Shown here one piece after another: positions 34,611-43,924 of a stretch of DNA of 64,000 nt. How positions within the stretch are numbered: the first letter of the stretch is position 1; the number at the start of each line of letters is the position of its first letter. A model generated the notes under the pieces. It was given only the letters and a program-made list of their open reading frames with translations, did not search any database and was not told the DNA's origin. Both the position numbers and the translations under genes were made by a program. The stretch is from Cyclobacteriaceae bacterium (lineage in GTDB: Bacteria; Bacteroidota; Bacteroidia; Cytophagales; Cyclobacteriaceae): contig JAHBUC010000004.1 of assembly GCA_019638275.1 (NCBI GenBank), positions 124,001-188,000 on the forward strand. Direction: 5' to 3'.

Positions 34611-34640
34611 TTGGGGTAAACCGTATAAAGCTGTGGTGAA
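34611..34640 (-). promoter_or_regulatory. 20-bp-period direct repeat upstream of the LytTR gene
   Basis: TTGGGGTAAA at 34611-34620 is identical to the core of the repeats before the Ig-like gene. A second, weaker copy CTGTGGTGAA (7 of 10 matches) starts exactly 20 bases later at 34631. The pair lies about 106-135 bases upstream of the LytTR ATG, in a 151-bp gap. Confidence 0.6.
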
Positions 34641-34656
34641 CGGAAACCGTTGAAAA

Positions 34657-35268
34657 TCAGTCTTTCAGGTCGTCCAGTATTGTTCTTAGCTTTTCAATAT
34701 GATTGCCATATAATTTCTTCAGATACCAGTTTGTGATGGTATACACACCCACCATGAAAATAATGGATAGAATAATGAAGGAGGCTGTGTAGAGCGGATT
34801 TTCAAATTTATGGATAAACCGATCGAACCCTGATTCAAGCGCCCCAAACAAAAGGCCCAGCACAAAAAATACCGGGTAAAGTATGGCATAACTTCGTTTG
34901 TAGAATTTCATATAGGCATCCAAACGATCCAGTAAATGCCTGAGGTTGGCTTTCAGATTATCGGTAGATGAATCGTATTGATTGAGCAACATGATTTTCT
35001 TGACATAATAAAGTGTGTACGAGATAAGCAGCACCAACAGCGACAGGATAGTCCACATTAGCGCACCATGCGGAATAGTAGTAGTGTACATACCAAGCAC
35101 CAGAATACAGGCTACTGTAAAGATGAGTTCAAACCACACGCTTCGTTTAAGCTTGCTGATGATTGTGTTACTGCTCTTCCCCATCATCTGCAACAGTTCA
35201 CCCTCATTCTTGACTTCAAAGCCTGCCTGCTGTTTCCAAATCGATTTTAAATCATCCAGTTCTTCCAT
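34657..35268 (-). CDS. membrane protein, probable anti-sigma factor
   Basis: A 203-aa protein with a short cytoplasmic N-terminus (EELDDLKSIWKQQAGFEV) and four hydrophobic helices (LIFTVACILVLGMYT, LMWTILSLLVLLISYTLYYV, AILYPVFFVLGLLFGAL, FIILSIIFMVGVYTIT). No zinc-binding His-x3-Cys-x2-Cys motif is seen. Position decides the call: it follows the sigma factor by 2 bases and the N-terminal helical segment could bind region 2 or 4. It could instead be an accessory membrane protein. Confidence 0.65.
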   Translation of the reverse strand: MEELDDLKSIWKQQAGFEVKNEGELLQMMGKSSNTIISKLKRSVWFELIFTVACILVLGMYTTTIPHGALMWTILSLLVLLISYTLYYVKKIMLLNQYDSSTDNLKANLRHLLDRLDAYMKFYKRSYAILYPVFFVLGLLFGALESGFDRFIHKFENPLYTASFIILSIIFMVGVYTITNWYLKKLYGNHIEKLRTILDDLKD

Positions 35269-35270
35269 GC

Positions 35271-35762
35271 TTATGGGTTCATAAGTTTCCGAAGTTTTTC
35301 CCGGATGCGGTTCATGCGCACCCGTACATTGTTTTGCGTAATGCCTATTGTTTCGGCAATTTCATCATAGGGTACTTCGTCTAACGCCATCATGATAATT
35401 GCTCGCTCTATTTCTGATAACTGGCGAATACTCCATTGTAATTTCTGCAGATTCTCTTCGTGATCATCTGTTGAAGTTTCGGAGAGGTTAAAATGTCTTT
35501 CGTTAAGGTCTTCAGTTTGTAAGCCACGTTTTTGCTTGCGCAATCCGGATATGGCGGTGTTCAACGCAATCCGGTACATCCAGGTGGTAATTTTAGCATC
35601 GCCTCTAAAGGTGTGGAACGACTTCCAGAGCTGCAGCACAATTTCCTGAAAAAGATCATCGCGTGCCTCCCTGTCCGATTCGTACAGGTTACAAACCTTA
35701 TGGATCAGTCCCTGGTGTTCATTCACCAGGTTTACAAAGTACCGTTCTTGTTCGCCAGCCAA
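35271..35762 (-). CDS. RNA polymerase sigma factor, ECF (sigma-70) family
   Basis: A 163-aa ECF sigma factor. Region 2 (about 12-80) has DLFQEIVLQLWKSFHTFRGDAKITTWMYRIALN, and region 4 (about 105-160) has VPYDEIAETIGITQNNVRVRMNRIREKLRK. The start is a TTG, with no in-frame ATG nearby. It is followed 2 bases later by a membrane protein that is probably its antagonist, and then by the LytTR regulator, giving a three-gene regulatory block read leftward. Confidence 0.92.
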   Translation of the reverse strand: MAGEQERYFVNLVNEHQGLIHKVCNLYESDREARDDLFQEIVLQLWKSFHTFRGDAKITTWMYRIALNTAISGLRKQKRGLQTEDLNERHFNLSETSTDDHEENLQKLQWSIRQLSEIERAIIMMALDEVPYDEIAETIGITQNNVRVRMNRIREKLRKLMNP

Positions 35763-35872
35763 CGTTCGTGTAGTGAGTAAGTCGAACCCTAAAGTTGATA
35801 ATTACAGAAAACAATGCCAAAAAGCGCGTACAAGGTTTTTGTAATTAGGTCGTTTAATGCATAGTTTGTAAA

Positions 35873-36772
35873 ATGGACCTAACCCGCTGGATCAGGAATT
35901 TTTTTGGTTTTTCCCGTGCGCAAACAAATGGGTTCATTGTTTTACTTCCGCTCATAGCTTTGTTTGTTTTTTCTGCACCGGTTTACCGATGGTGGGTTAG
36001 CCGCCAGCCCCGGGATTTTTCGCAAGAACGTATTTTATTGGACAGCCTGGCCAGGCAATGGGAAGCTAAGGAAGTCAATCAGTTGCCTGAAGAGGAGGAA
36101 GTGGCTGTACGGTTGTTCTCATTTGATCCGAACTCTGTATCTAAGGATGAACTTTTGGCGATGGGATTTTCATCGGGATTAGCTACCCGGCTGGTAAATT
36201 ATAGGAATAAGGGTGGTCAGTTCAGATTAAAGCAGGATTTGCTTAAGCTTTATGGAATGGATTCCACGTTTTATGGGATGTTGGCACCCTACATCGACCT
36301 TCCTCAGGAATTTGTCAAAGCAGAACTCAAACCATCGGATGAAGTAAGGCCTGCGTCCAACCGCAATGCCATCCGGTTTGACTTGAATCGGGCGGACACT
36401 ACATTGTTGAAAACGGTTTATGGAATAGGCTCAAAACTTTCAACCCGCATTGTAAATTTTCGCGAATCAATAGGTGGGTTTATCAGCAAGCAGCAATTGA
36501 ATGAAATTTATGGACTTGACTCAGCAGTTGTTCAGCGGCTAGACAGCGCTTCATTTATTCAACCCGATTTCCAGGTTCGTACGCTGAATATCAATGACGC
36601 CACAGAGGGCCAACTGGCAGCTCATCCGTATATATCGAAGCGAATGGCCACCGCCATTGTCACTTACCGATTTCAACATGGCCAGTACCAGCACATTGAT
36701 GACCTTCGGAAGATTCTGCAACTTGACCAGGCCCAGCTTGATAAATTGAAACCGTACCTTACCGTTGATTAA
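35873..36772 (+). CDS. helix-hairpin-helix (ComEA-like) membrane-anchored protein
   Basis: A 299-aa protein with one N-terminal membrane helix (GFIVLLPLIALFVFSAPVYRWW) and three to four helix-hairpin-helix units: LLAMGFSSGLATRLVNYRNKGGQF (about 92-115), FDLNRADTTLLKTVYGIGSKLSTRIVNF (about 165-195) and the C-terminal AHPYISKRMATAIVTYRFQ. HhH motifs bind DNA sequence-independently; ComEA proteins do this in natural transformation. Its stop overlaps the start of the helicase gene by 8 bases, which suggests coupled translation and a shared DNA-handling role. Confidence 0.85.
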   Translation: MDLTRWIRNFFGFSRAQTNGFIVLLPLIALFVFSAPVYRWWVSRQPRDFSQERILLDSLARQWEAKEVNQLPEEEEVAVRLFSFDPNSVSKDELLAMGFSSGLATRLVNYRNKGGQFRLKQDLLKLYGMDSTFYGMLAPYIDLPQEFVKAELKPSDEVRPASNRNAIRFDLNRADTTLLKTVYGIGSKLSTRIVNFRESIGGFISKQQLNEIYGLDSAVVQRLDSASFIQPDFQVRTLNINDATEGQLAAHPYISKRMATAIVTYRFQHGQYQHIDDLRKILQLDQAQLDKLKPYLTVD

Positions 36773-39700
36773 CTCCGTTCAATCCATATTGAAAGCGTAC
36801 ATGAGGCGGCTCACCAACCTGAGCGGCAACAGCCGGTCGTTGCTATTGCTTCGCCTGCATAGTGAGCAATTGATGGACTTGCAACAACTCAGTCAATTGA
36901 AAGGTGAATCTGCCTTCTCTATTGTCAATGCCTTGATTTCCGGAAAGGAAAAAAAGATTTGCCCGTTGCTGGATAGTCGCCTGGAAGCAGCCAATGTAGC
37001 GAGCGAGAAATTAAAGCGCATTCACCGCATTGATCAGTTTATTTTTGAAGAACGTGGATCACACGATTTACATGTGGGCTGGCCGGTGGCACGAGGCAAA
37101 TTTGCGGATGGAACTTCGGTTCGGGCACCTTTGCTTTATTTTCCTGTTTCTTTATTTCGGGATAAAGCGGACTGGATTTTAAAAATCAGAAAGGATGCAG
37201 GCATTACCTTCAACAAAACTTTTTTGTTGGCCTTTGCGCACTTCAATGAAATCAAGCCCGATGAAATATTACTCGAAACAGACTTTGAAGATTTCGATAC
37301 CGATAGTACGGTTTTCAGAACACAACTATATCAACTGCTTCGCGACAGGATTGAAATAAATTTTAATCCGGATACTTTTTCAGATCAGCTTCTTTCTTTT
37401 CAGGAATTTAAAAAGGATGAGTTTGATGAAGCACATAGAGCGGGTGAGATTAAACTTTTTCCCGAAGCGGTGCTGGGTATTTTTCCACAAGCCGGGTCGC
37501 AACTTGTGCCTGATTACATCCGGTTAATTGAAACGAACCAGTACAATTCTTTCGATAAAATATTTTTATCTCGAAATCCAACGCAGGTTGGTCCGTTGTT
37601 CGATAATCCGGTTTCGGTGAACATGGCCGTGCGTGAAGAGAAAATTCACACGGCTTTTCCGATGGATGCCTGGCAGGAACACGCAATCAAATCTATTAAG
37701 CTGGGGCGTTCCTTGGTTGTTCAAGGGCCACCGGGTACAGGTAAATCACAACTGATCTGTAATCTGATTACCGATTGTATTGCCTCGGGTAAACGTGTAT
37801 TGCTGGTTTGTCAAAAGCGTGTAGCGTTGGATGTTGTATACAGCCGGTTATCTCAGGTTGGGCTGGCCGATTTTCTTGCTTTGATTCATGATTTCCGTGA
37901 TGACCGTAAAGATATCTATCAAAAGGTGGCCCGGCAGATTGATCGGGTTGACGAATACAAGATGTTGAACCGGGGTATTGATGCCATACAAACCGAACGG
38001 AAATTTTTCCAGGTGTGCAGAGGCATTGATCAGCTTACAGAAGAGTTGGAGGAATTCCGGAAGGCCTTGTTTGATGATAGTGAGTGTGGACTAAGCGTAA
38101 AAGAGTTGTACCTGACTTCAAATCCAAACCTTGAAGGCATAAACATTACGCAATCGTATCAGCAATTTCATTTCGATACGGTAACTGATTTTGTTAACAG
38201 GCTGAAACAATATGTTCGCTATGCCGCCATATTTGAAGTGGATGATTACTTCTGGCGAAATCGAACTTCGTTTGCATCTTTTACACTTTCTGATTTAAAG
38301 GAAATAGTGGCCTGTGTAGAGAATGTGCCAAGGTTCCAATCTTCAATCAGCAAGCAACTGGAAGAAGTTACGGGTGTTTCACTAAACCTGGAAAACTGTG
38401 AAGTTTTAAGCAAGCGAAGAACTGACGTGGATGAAATGGTCACGTTGTTGGCCGATGAGGTTTCGTTTCATTTTTTCAAAACTCTGGTGAATGAATCTGA
38501 TGATGAAACCAGTTTGCTTTGGCTTCAGAATATGGAACGATTGGTGATGAATTGCTTTGCGAGTGATGGTGTGGAAGTTTCATTACGCAGCGACCAGATT
38601 GGGGTTTGTCAGGGTGCCTTGCAACAGCGCATGGTTGCCAGAAGGAGTTTGACGCGAATGATTCGGTGGGAGTTGTTTTCAGAACACAAGTTCTTTCTTA
38701 AACGTGTGCTGATCAGCAATGGACTGGAGTACAATAAAAAAGGACTTAAGTCGCTTGAAGCACGAATTGATAACCGCCTTAATCTGGAACACCACCTGAC
38801 GGCACTAAAAGCCAAAACCTGGCTGATTGATATGCCAGAGGATTACCAGCAGAAAAGTTTTAAAAGGTGGTTTGAAAAACAGAAAGCTGCGGTTCGGGCC
38901 AAACTTATTCTGAATGAACTTCGTGAAATCCGGGACGGCATTCATCCGGCCAATTATAACCGCGATGAATTTATTCGATTGATCTGGCAAATTATGGATA
39001 TACTGGCTCCGATTGCCGGACATCGCGAGCGTTGGCAAAAGTATTTAACGTCATACCAGATCACACAACTGATTCATCAACCTGATCAAAAAGATGAATG
39101 GATTGCAGCAGTGAAACGCGACTTCGATAACCTGAGTGAATTTGATCGGATTAAGGAAGGCTTGCTTTCGCATGAGAAGGAAACAATTGACAGGTTGTTT
39201 GATAAGTCGCAACGATGGGATACTGATGCGTTCGTCTCGGTATTTCAGAATAGTTTGCGGGTTGCCTGGATAGAACACATGGAGATGAAGTACCCGGTGC
39301 TCCGGTCTGCTTCCACACTAAAGATGGATGACATGCAGTCGGAACTGCAGCGACTGTTGGATGAGAAGATGGCATTAAGCAAAGAAATTTTATTGTTGCG
39401 TGCCCGCGAAGGAATATGTGAGAGTATTGAATATAACCGGTTGAATAACCGGGTAACGTATCGCGACCTTCAGCACCAGGTTACCAAGAAGAAAAAAATC
39501 TGGCCGGTTCGGAAATTGATTTCAGAATACTATACCGAGTTATTCAAAATCGTTCCGTGTTGGATGGCATCACCCGAATCCGTGTCAGCCATATTTCCGA
39601 TGGAACAACTTTTCGATGTGGTGATTTTTGATGAGGCATCGCAATGTTTTGCAGAGCGCGGTATTCCAGCATTGTGCCGGGGTAACCAGGTATTGGTGGC

Positions 39701-40787
39701 AGGCGATGATAAACAACTTCGTCCGTTTGAATTGTATCAATCGCGATTGGAGGAAGAAAGCGAAACTCCTGAACTGGAAGTAGACTCCTTGCTTGAGCTT
39801 TCATCAAAGTATCTTGAAACCACATATCTGAGAGGGCACTATCGCAGTAAATCGCTGGAGCTGATTGATTTTTCAAATCATCACTTTTATAACAGTAAAC
39901 TTCAACTTCTTCCGGATAAGCGCATTCTGGACTTGAATGAACCTGCAATTGAATATCGAAAAGTGGATGGTATGTGGGAAAACCAAACCAATCCGCAGGA
40001 GGCACAACAGGTTGTTGATGTAGTGATGAAGTGCGTCAAGGAGCATCCCGAGAAGGATATTGGCGTAGTTACGTTCAATCTTCCGCAGCAGATGTTGATT
40101 ATGGATTTGCTGGACGAGGCATTAGTCCAGTCACTTCCGGCTTCGATCTTTGTAAAGAACATTGAAAATGTTCAGGGTGATGAAAGGGACATTATCATCT
40201 TCTCCATTGGTTATGCGCCAGATAAAAACAAAAAGCTGAGCATGCAATTCGGCAGTCTGAATGTAGCAGGTGGTGAAAACCGGTTGAATGTAGCGATAAC
40301 CCGTGCCCGCGAAAAAGTGATTATTGTTTCCAGCATCTGGCCTGAAGAGTTGCGCATACAGGGTATTCAGAATGATGGTCCGAAGTTACTGAAGCAATAC
40401 CTCGAATACGGCCGTGAAGTTTCAGAGGGAAGATTCAAGTCGGCAGTTGTTGAGCACACCAATCATAATGCGGACTGGTATTTGCGATCGGCCATCACGC
40501 GCTGGTCTGCTGCTGAGAAAACATCACTTACTTTTGAAGCTGGAAGACTGCCATCAGCAGATATCACATTAACCAAAAGCAGTAAGCCTGAAGGGATTAT
40601 TCTTACAGATGATGTATTGTACGAGCAAATGTATTCCATCAAAGATGCCCATGTGTATACCCCGCAGCTGCTCGAACAAAAACACTGGACGCACCACCGC
40701 GTGTTTAGCCGGAACTGGTGGATGGATCGGGAACGCGTTCAGCATGAGCTAACCCGCTACATTTATCAGCTTAATGAGTCTTCTTAA
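36765..40787 (+). CDS. large superfamily 1 (DNA2/UPF1-like) helicase
   Basis: A 1340-aa helicase. Motif I is VQGPPGTGKSQLICNL (about residues 318-333), motif II is VIFDEASQCF (about 955), motif III VLVAGDDKQLRPF, motif IV-like RGHYRSKSLELIDFS, motif V ENVQGDERDIIIFS and motif VI LNVAITRAREKVIIVS. The long insertion between motifs I and II (about 600 residues) is helical and rich in charged residues. The N-terminal ~300 residues and C-terminal ~130 are unassigned. The start is taken as the TTG at 36765, overlapping the HhH gene by 8 bases. A DNA repair or RNA-processing role is possible; specificity is unknown. Confidence 0.9.
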   Translation: MINSVQSILKAYMRRLTNLSGNSRSLLLLRLHSEQLMDLQQLSQLKGESAFSIVNALISGKEKKICPLLDSRLEAANVASEKLKRIHRIDQFIFEERGSHDLHVGWPVARGKFADGTSVRAPLLYFPVSLFRDKADWILKIRKDAGITFNKTFLLAFAHFNEIKPDEILLETDFEDFDTDSTVFRTQLYQLLRDRIEINFNPDTFSDQLLSFQEFKKDEFDEAHRAGEIKLFPEAVLGIFPQAGSQLVPDYIRLIETNQYNSFDKIFLSRNPTQVGPLFDNPVSVNMAVREEKIHTAFPMDAWQEHAIKSIKLGRSLVVQGPPGTGKSQLICNLITDCIASGKRVLLVCQKRVALDVVYSRLSQVGLADFLALIHDFRDDRKDIYQKVARQIDRVDEYKMLNRGIDAIQTERKFFQVCRGIDQLTEELEEFRKALFDDSECGLSVKELYLTSNPNLEGINITQSYQQFHFDTVTDFVNRLKQYVRYAAIFEVDDYFWRNRTSFASFTLSDLKEIVACVENVPRFQSSISKQLEEVTGVSLNLENCEVLSKRRTDVDEMVTLLADEVSFHFFKTLVNESDDETSLLWLQNMERLVMNCFASDGVEVSLRSDQIGVCQGALQQRMVARRSLTRMIRWELFSEHKFFLKRVLISNGLEYNKKGLKSLEARIDNRLNLEHHLTALKAKTWLIDMPEDYQQKSFKRWFEKQKAAVRAKLILNELREIRDGIHPANYNRDEFIRLIWQIMDILAPIAGHRERWQKYLTSYQITQLIHQPDQKDEWIAAVKRDFDNLSEFDRIKEGLLSHEKETIDRLFDKSQRWDTDAFVSVFQNSLRVAWIEHMEMKYPVLRSASTLKMDDMQSELQRLLDEKMALSKEILLLRAREGICESIEYNRLNNRVTYRDLQHQVTKKKKIWPVRKLISEYYTELFKIVPCWMASPESVSAIFPMEQLFDVVIFDEASQCFAERGIPALCRGNQVLVAGDDKQLRPFELYQSRLEEESETPELEVDSLLELSSKYLETTYLRGHYRSKSLELIDFSNHHFYNSKLQLLPDKRILDLNEPAIEYRKVDGMWENQTNPQEAQQVVDVVMKCVKEHPEKDIGVVTFNLPQQMLIMDLLDEALVQSLPASIFVKNIENVQGDERDIIIFSIGYAPDKNKKLSMQFGSLNVAGGENRLNVAITRAREKVIIVSSIWPEELRIQGIQNDGPKLLKQYLEYGREVSEGRFKSAVVEHTNHNADWYLRSAITRWSAAEKTSLTFEAGRLPSADITLTKSSKPEGIILTDDVLYEQMYSIKDAHVYTPQLLEQKHWTHHRVFSRNWWMDRERVQHELTRYIYQLNESS

Positions 40788-40796
40788 ACAAGAAGC

Positions 40797-42113
40797 TTAG
40801 TTTTGGCTGGGCACCACACCCAACGTTTCCGCATGCTGACTGATATCCAACCCGATACTTTCTTCATCCTTGCTAACGCGGAGTTTGGTTATCCATGAAG
40901 TGATTTTGAAAATCAACAATGATCCGAAGAATGTGAATACACCTACAATGACCATCGCTAACAGGTGATAGAGAAATGTGGTGGAGGTTCCATAGATCAA
41001 TCCAACATCGGCTGCAAATACACCTGTAAGCAACATGCCTACAATGCCGCCCACTCCATGGCAAGGGAAAACATCCAACGTATCATCGAGTGAAGTGCGC
41101 TGCTTATAGTAAACCGCCAGGTTGCTTACAATGGCAGCAACAAATCCGATAAAAACACTTTGGCCCATGGTAACAAAGCCGGCTGCGGGTGTAATGGCAA
41201 CCAAGCCTACCACGGCACCAATACAGGCGCCCATCGCGGAGATTCTTCTTCCAACCAGTGCATCAAACATAACCCAGGTAATCATAGCCGAAGCGGATGC
41301 CATATTGGTTGTACCAAAAGCCTGTACGGCTAATTCATTTGCACCCAACGCAGAGCCTGCATTGAAGCCAAACCAACCGAACCAGAGCATGCCTGTGCCT
41401 AAAATGATAAATGGAATATTGGCAGGTTGATGGTTTTTGATTTCGCGTTTTCCGAGCACATATGCACCGGCTAACGCTGCAAACCCTGCCGACATGTGAA
41501 CTACGGTGCCGCCTGCAAAGTCAAGTACGCCCCATTGCCGCAAGAAACCCTCAGGGTGCCAGGTCCAGTGGGCTAATGGTGTATAAATAAAAAGAGAGAA
41601 CAAACACATGAAAATAAGGTATGAAGTGAACTTCACCCGTTCAGCAAAACTGCCGGTAATCAGTGCCGGTGTAATGATGGCAAATTTGAGTTGAAAGAGT
41701 GCGAAAATCAGGAAGGGAATGGTAGGAGAGAAATCCGGATGCGTGGCTAATCCTACACCCTTAAAACTGAAAAAGGTGGTCGGGTTGCCAATCAGCCCAT
41801 GATAACTCTCCCCAAACGCCAGACTAAAACCAACCAAATACCAAAGCAGACTAATCACACCCAAAGCAATAAAGCTTTGCAGCATGGTAGAGATCACATT
41901 TTTAAAACTCACCATTCCTCCATAAAAGAAGGAGAGGCCGGGTGTCATGAATAACACGAATGCAGTGGCTACAATCATCCAGGCCGTATCCGCTTGATTA
42001 AGATTGGAGTTTTCGGTGGGGGCAGACTCATGCGTAGAATTCAATAGCGAGAGAATCTGTAATAAAATGATGAGTCCGAAAATTATTATGTAGCGCGTTT
42101 TTGGTTTACTCAT
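40797..42113 (-). CDS. amt: ammonium transporter
   Basis: A 438-aa inner-membrane Amt/MEP/Rh-family channel with 11 expected helices after a signal-like first segment (YIIIFGLIILLQILSLL). Key elements: GLSFFYGGMVSFKNVIS near the first Amt helix, the pore twin histidines in GGTVVHMSAGFAALAGAYVLG and CHGVGGIVGMLLTGVF, and FGFNAGSALGANELA. The usual PII partner glnK is not adjacent in this window. It is convergent with the helicase gene, with 9 bases between stops. Confidence 0.96.
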   Translation of the reverse strand: MSKPKTRYIIIFGLIILLQILSLLNSTHESAPTENSNLNQADTAWMIVATAFVLFMTPGLSFFYGGMVSFKNVISTMLQSFIALGVISLLWYLVGFSLAFGESYHGLIGNPTTFFSFKGVGLATHPDFSPTIPFLIFALFQLKFAIITPALITGSFAERVKFTSYLIFMCLFSLFIYTPLAHWTWHPEGFLRQWGVLDFAGGTVVHMSAGFAALAGAYVLGKREIKNHQPANIPFIILGTGMLWFGWFGFNAGSALGANELAVQAFGTTNMASASAMITWVMFDALVGRRISAMGACIGAVVGLVAITPAAGFVTMGQSVFIGFVAAIVSNLAVYYKQRTSLDDTLDVFPCHGVGGIVGMLLTGVFAADVGLIYGTSTTFLYHLLAMVIVGVFTFFGSLLIFKITSWITKLRVSKDEESIGLDISQHAETLGVVPSQN

Positions 42114-42284
42114 GACCCTGGAGCGGTTATATTTTCTGTTAATTTCAGGCTTTAATGTTCAAAAATGAACCACTTTTAGTAAAAAATTACCGAAATCGGT
42201 TGAATGATGGTTGAAACAAAGCCTACTTTTTCATAAGTATGAAATTTTAAGATGAGCCCGGCATGTTTATCTGCCCCAACCGCC

Positions 42285-42330
42285 TGTCAAGCCTTTATTT
42301 TGATTTCGTTTGAACTTGCTTAGCTTGACA
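42285..42330. repeat. inverted repeat in the leader of the amidohydrolase gene
   Basis: Perfect eight-bp arms TGTCAAGC (42285-42292) and GCTTGACA (42323-42330), with 30 bases between them, ending 15 bases before the ATG at 42346. It could be an operator or a leader hairpin covering the start region; a chance match is also possible. The rest of the 232-bp gap between amt and this gene holds only a small palindrome at 42230-42243. Confidence 0.4.
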
Positions 42331-42345
42331 ACTTTAAACCTTACC

Positions 42346-43923
42346 ATGAAAAAGCTTTTTTACCTCGTAGGATTAATCTCCACGCTGACTTTAGGCCAAG
42401 GCCGGATCTCCGATGCACCTACTGTTAAAGAAGGTGATGGCCCGCATACCCAACTGATCATCCGTGGTGTAACCTTAATTGATGGAACAGGCGCGCCTCC
42501 AATCGGGCCGGTAGATGTTGTTGTAAGGCAAAACCGGATTGAACGAATTGCCATTGTCGGTTATCCGGGTGTACCGATTACCGAGGAGCGAAGACCAAAG
42601 CTTGAAGCTGGTGGAAAGGAATTGCAAGCAGAAGGCATGTATCTGATGCCCGGATTTGTTGATATGCATGGACATATTGGTGGCGGTCAGGCACCGAATG
42701 CAGAGTATGTTTTTAAGTTGTGGATGGGTCACGGCATTACTACCGTACGCGATCCTTCGGCAGGCAATGGTTTGAACTGGGTGCTGGATCATAAGAAGAA
42801 GAGTGCTGCAAACTCGATTACCGCCCCGCGCATTCATGCCTATACTTCGTTTGGTCAAGGTAGTGATAAGCCCATTAGCACGCCCGAAATGGCGCGCGAA
42901 TGGGTAAGGGCCAATAAAGCAAAGGGCGCTGACGGCATTAAATTTTTTGGAGCTGCACCTGATATCATGCAGGCTGCTTTGGAGGAAAACAAAAAGCTGG
43001 GCCTACGCTCAGCGTGTCACCATGCGCAAATGGATGTAGCGCGTTGGAATGTACTTAAATCGGCTAGAGCGGGGTTAACATCCATGGAACATTGGTATGG
43101 TTTACCAGAAGCGTTGTTTGTTGATCGCACCATTCAGGATTATCCGCTGGATTATAATTATCAGAATGAGCAACACCGCTTTGAAAATGCAGGCAAACTA
43201 TGGAAGCAGGCTGCGGCTCCGTATTCCGAGCATTGGAATAATGTGATGAATGAGTTGATCAAACTTGATTTTACACTAGATCCAACCTTCAACATTTATG
43301 AAGCCAGTCGCGATTTGCATCGGGCGCGCAGGGCGGAGTGGCATGAAGAGTATACACTACCACAACTTTGGGGTTTCTTTCAACCCAACAGAAGGGCGCA
43401 CGGTTCATATTGGTTTGCCTGGGGAACCGAGCAGGAAGTTAATTGGCGTGCGAACTATGCATTGTGGATGAAGTTCGTAAATGAATACAAGAACAGAGGA
43501 GGTCGCGTAACAACAGGCTCCGATTCAGGATTTATTTTTCAATTGTATGGATTTGCATATATCAGGGAGTTGGAACTCCTCCGTGAGGCGGGCTTTCATC
43601 CGTTGGAAGTAATTCGTTCGGCCACGTTGTATGGAGCACAGGCGCTTGGTGTTGAAAAAGACCTCGGCTCAGTTGAAGTAGGTAAACTTGCCGATTTTGT
43701 AATTGTTGATCAGAACCCACTTGAAAACTTTCAGGTGTTGTATGGAACGGGTGCTATTAAACTATCGGATGACAATAAAGCTATTCGGGTTGGAGGCGTG
43801 AAATACACCATTAAAGATGGTATTGTCTACGATGCAAAAAAGCTATTGGCTGATGTTCGTAAAATTGTTGCTGATGAAAAGGCCAAAACCGGATTTGTAT
43901 TGAAGCAGCCTGGAATGGATTAG
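42346..43923 (+). CDS. secreted metal-dependent amidohydrolase
   Basis: Read from the ATG at 42346 (525 aa; a TTG at 42310 would add 12 residues before the signal peptide). Signal peptide MKKLFYLVGLISTLTLGQ. The metal site is formed by GFVDMHGHIG (His-x-His), later histidines in ACHHAQMD and SMEHWYGL, and Asp in TTGSDSGF; the C-terminal LGSVEVGKLADFVIVDQNP is the usual composite-domain return. Members include imidazolonepropionase- and dipeptidase-like enzymes, so the substrate is not assigned. The protein is probably periplasmic. Confidence 0.9.
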   Translation: MKKLFYLVGLISTLTLGQGRISDAPTVKEGDGPHTQLIIRGVTLIDGTGAPPIGPVDVVVRQNRIERIAIVGYPGVPITEERRPKLEAGGKELQAEGMYLMPGFVDMHGHIGGGQAPNAEYVFKLWMGHGITTVRDPSAGNGLNWVLDHKKKSAANSITAPRIHAYTSFGQGSDKPISTPEMAREWVRANKAKGADGIKFFGAAPDIMQAALEENKKLGLRSACHHAQMDVARWNVLKSARAGLTSMEHWYGLPEALFVDRTIQDYPLDYNYQNEQHRFENAGKLWKQAAAPYSEHWNNVMNELIKLDFTLDPTFNIYEASRDLHRARRAEWHEEYTLPQLWGFFQPNRRAHGSYWFAWGTEQEVNWRANYALWMKFVNEYKNRGGRVTTGSDSGFIFQLYGFAYIRELELLREAGFHPLEVIRSATLYGAQALGVEKDLGSVEVGKLADFVIVDQNPLENFQVLYGTGAIKLSDDNKAIRVGGVKYTIKDGIVYDAKKLLADVRKIVADEKAKTGFVLKQPGMD

Positions 43924-43924
43924 C

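Noticed and set aside
39544..40005. 153-codon minus-strand open frame in the helicase gene
   Set aside because: No motif or start context; the plus-strand helicase motifs III and IV are encoded here.
40780..40795. CTTCTT/AAGAAG hairpin between the helicase and amt stops
   Set aside because: Six-bp, low-GC stem overlapping the helicase stop codon; could be chance.
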